Of a DNA stretch of 64,000 nt, positions 62,776 to 64,000 are shown in pieces. Made by a program: the position numbers and the translations under genes. The notes beneath the pieces are model-generated. The model ran no database searches and had not been told where the DNA came from. It saw only the letters and a program-made list of their open reading frames with translations. Source of the stretch: Alcanivorax nanhaiticus (GTDB taxonomy: Bacteria; Pseudomonadota; Gammaproteobacteria; Pseudomonadales; Alcanivoracaceae). The stretch is from NCBI RefSeq assembly GCF_000756665.1, contig NZ_ARXV01000003.1, forward strand, positions 310,001-374,000, given 5' to 3'. Numbering within the stretch: the first letter of the stretch is position 1; each line of letters starts with the position of its first letter.

Positions 62776-63490
62776 CGGTCACCTGATAACCATGATTGAT
62801 AATGATGGCTCGCCCTTCATCGCTGAACAGAAACTGGTAAAAGCCGCTGACCTCTGGGGAATCAATCAACTGGATGGCTTGCTGGATAATTGCCGGGTAC
62901 CTGGCCTCGGGGATCAACCACAATGAACCGCCCTGCTCCCGTACCTGACTGTAGGCAACGAAAGCCGCTGCCGCGGCACCACTATGAGCGAAATGATAAC
63001 TCTGGCCCACATTTTCCGCCTGCACCAGCGGAACACTGTCCGGTACAGCAAGGTCATCAAGGACGAAACGAGCAGCCAGGCCATAGGGAGCCGTTCGAGG
63101 GTTGGCCAGCGCGACAGGCTGGATGGCGCCACTTCGCAGCATGTCTGGATCGAGCATGAGGTCCGATTGCGGTGACCACAGGACCAGCAGCCCGCGCGCA
63201 TAACTCCTGACGCTGTCGGGCAGGCCCAATCCTTCCCGGGCAAGCTCACGTGGGCGACGGGAGTCAGCCGCAAGAAACAGGTCATAGGGAGCACCGTGAC
63301 GTATCTGCGCGGCCAGTTTTCCGGTGGATGCGACGGTCAGAGCAATATCGATATCAGGGTGCAGTTGCCGGTATTGCGCCACGATTTCCCGAAGTGGTTC
63401 GGCAAAATTGGCAGCAACCGCAATCTGGATACGGTCTGCATTTGCCCAAGCAGAAAGGGCCAGCAACAGTAAGCCAATGAGGGGGCGCAT
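62765..63490 (-). CDS. modA: Molybdate-binding periplasmic protein ModA
   Basis: ModA captures molybdate or tungstate in the periplasm. The 241-residue precursor has a signal peptide (MRPLIGLLLLALSAWANA, cleaved before DRIQ) and the binding fold with AVAANFAEPLREI, VASTGKLAAQI and HGAPYDLFLAADSRRP. ATG 63490 starts the signal peptide cleanly; a GTG five codons upstream is in frame. No ModE box was clear in the short upstream gap. Confidence 0.94.
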   Translation of the reverse strand: MRPLIGLLLLALSAWANADRIQIAVAANFAEPLREIVAQYRQLHPDIDIALTVASTGKLAAQIRHGAPYDLFLAADSRRPRELAREGLGLPDSVRSYARGLLVLWSPQSDLMLDPDMLRSGAIQPVALANPRTAPYGLAARFVLDDLAVPDSVPLVQAENVGQSYHFAHSGAAAAAFVAYSQVREQGGSLWLIPEARYPAIIQQAIQLIDSPEVSGFYQFLFSDEGRAIIINHGYQVTDAE

Positions 63491-63542
63491 CGAGATCTCA
63501 CTCAAACGGGTGAGCTCAGTCTAGGTGACAAGCAAAGCCCTG

Positions 63543-64000
63543 TCAGGCCTTTCCTCTTTGCTCTTCCTCACCAGCATCAGCCTGCACTTTGCGCGGATTC
63601 TGCCCCCTGTGCGCCTGACCACGCGAACGCGCCAACTCAATCTGTTTCTGGCGCTCTGCAAAACGGGCCTTCTGCTCGGCGCTGGATTCGTCATAGCACT
63701 GCGGACAGGACACCCCCAGCTGGAACATGGGGGAAGACTTGTCTTCTTCGCTGATCGGGCGGCGACAGGCATGGCACTGATCATATTCGCCCGGGTTCAG
63801 ATCATGATCCACTGTGACACGCTCATCGAAGACAAAGCATTCACCTTCCCATAACGAGTCTTCCTTGGGCGTTTCTTCCAGGTATTTCAGAATCCCACCC
63901 TTGAGATGATAAACCTCTTCAAACCCCTGCTCCTTGAGATACGCCGTCGATTTCTCGCAACGGATACCGCCGGTACAGAACATGGCAACTTTCTTGTGCT
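63543..64000 (-). CDS. trhO: tRNA uridine 5-oxyacetic acid pathway hydroxylase TrhO (5' end outside window)
   Basis: TrhO (YceA family) hydroxylates U34 of tRNAs with oxygen. Only the C-terminal 152 residues are inside. They include the rhodanese active-site loop [20 protein letters not shown] with its catalytic Cys and the C-terminal zinc-like Cys cluster ([18 protein letters not shown]). The frame is open through 64000; the ATG at 63983 is internal. It is transcribed toward modA. Confidence 0.93.
   Translation of the reverse strand, partial: HKKVAMFCTGGIRCEKSTAYLKEQGFEEVYHLKGGILKYLEETPKEDSLWEGECFVFDERVTVDHDLNPGEYDQCHACRRPISEEDKSSPMFQLGVSCPQCYDESSAEQKARFAERQKQIELARSRGQAHRGQNPRKVQADAGEEEQRGKA

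Overview
The window is a gene-dense stretch of a gammaproteobacterial chromosome. The order from the Bax-inhibitor-like gene through tusDCB, cysG, serS, crcB, rarA, lolA, ftsK, trxB, aat, bpt, infA, clpA/clpS, cspD, isocitrate dehydrogenase, Nudix, mnmA, hflD, purB, roxA-like and GNAT follows the arrangement I remember from Pseudomonas. Monomeric isocitrate dehydrogenase, malate synthase G, a PsrA-type operator and several fatty-acid genes suggest a marine lipid- or alkane-using relative. Alcanivorax is my best guess, made by recall and not by a search.

Region 1 (1-10.6 kb, minus strand) looks like one long operon. It starts with a very large hybrid histidine kinase with three receiver domains, then CheR, a lone receiver, a CheB methylesterase and a receiver-PAS-PilZ protein. 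With only 2 bp between genes it runs on into type II secretion genes gspE, gspF, gspG and gspH, the last cut by the window edge. Region 2 (10.8-14.5 kb) is the conserved gacA/uvrY-uvrC-pgsA-tRNA(Gly)-tRNA(Cys)-tRNA(Leu) block. Region 3 (14.7-17.7 kb) is a tight three-gene set: CstA-type carbon-starvation transporter, a small protein ending in Cys-Cys, and a Get3/ArsA-like ATPase.

Region 4 (18-48 kb) is the Pseudomonas-like housekeeping block: tRNA thiolation (tusDCB without tusE, mnmA), siroheme, seryl-tRNA synthetase, fluoride export, DNA maintenance (rarA, ftsK), lipoprotein sorting, the N-degron pathway (aat, bpt, clpS, clpA), moaCDE for molybdopterin, and purine synthesis. Region 5 (48-60 kb) holds malate synthase G, ttcA, a short-chain dehydrogenase, two adjacent acyl-CoA dehydrogenases behind a PsrA-like palindrome, a membrane diguanylate cyclase, a GMC oxidoreductase and several unknown proteins. 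Region 6 (61-64 kb) is modABC for molybdate uptake and the end of trhO.

The most unusual signal is not a gene. About fourteen intergenic arrays of 7-bp units beginning with AG (AGTTAAC/AGTGAAT, AGTTTCG/AGAAGCG and AGTTGCA/AGCTACA types) occur from 21 to 61 kb. Many sit directly at the 3' end of a gene, always in the gene's sense direction there, and in several cases they supply the stop codon itself.
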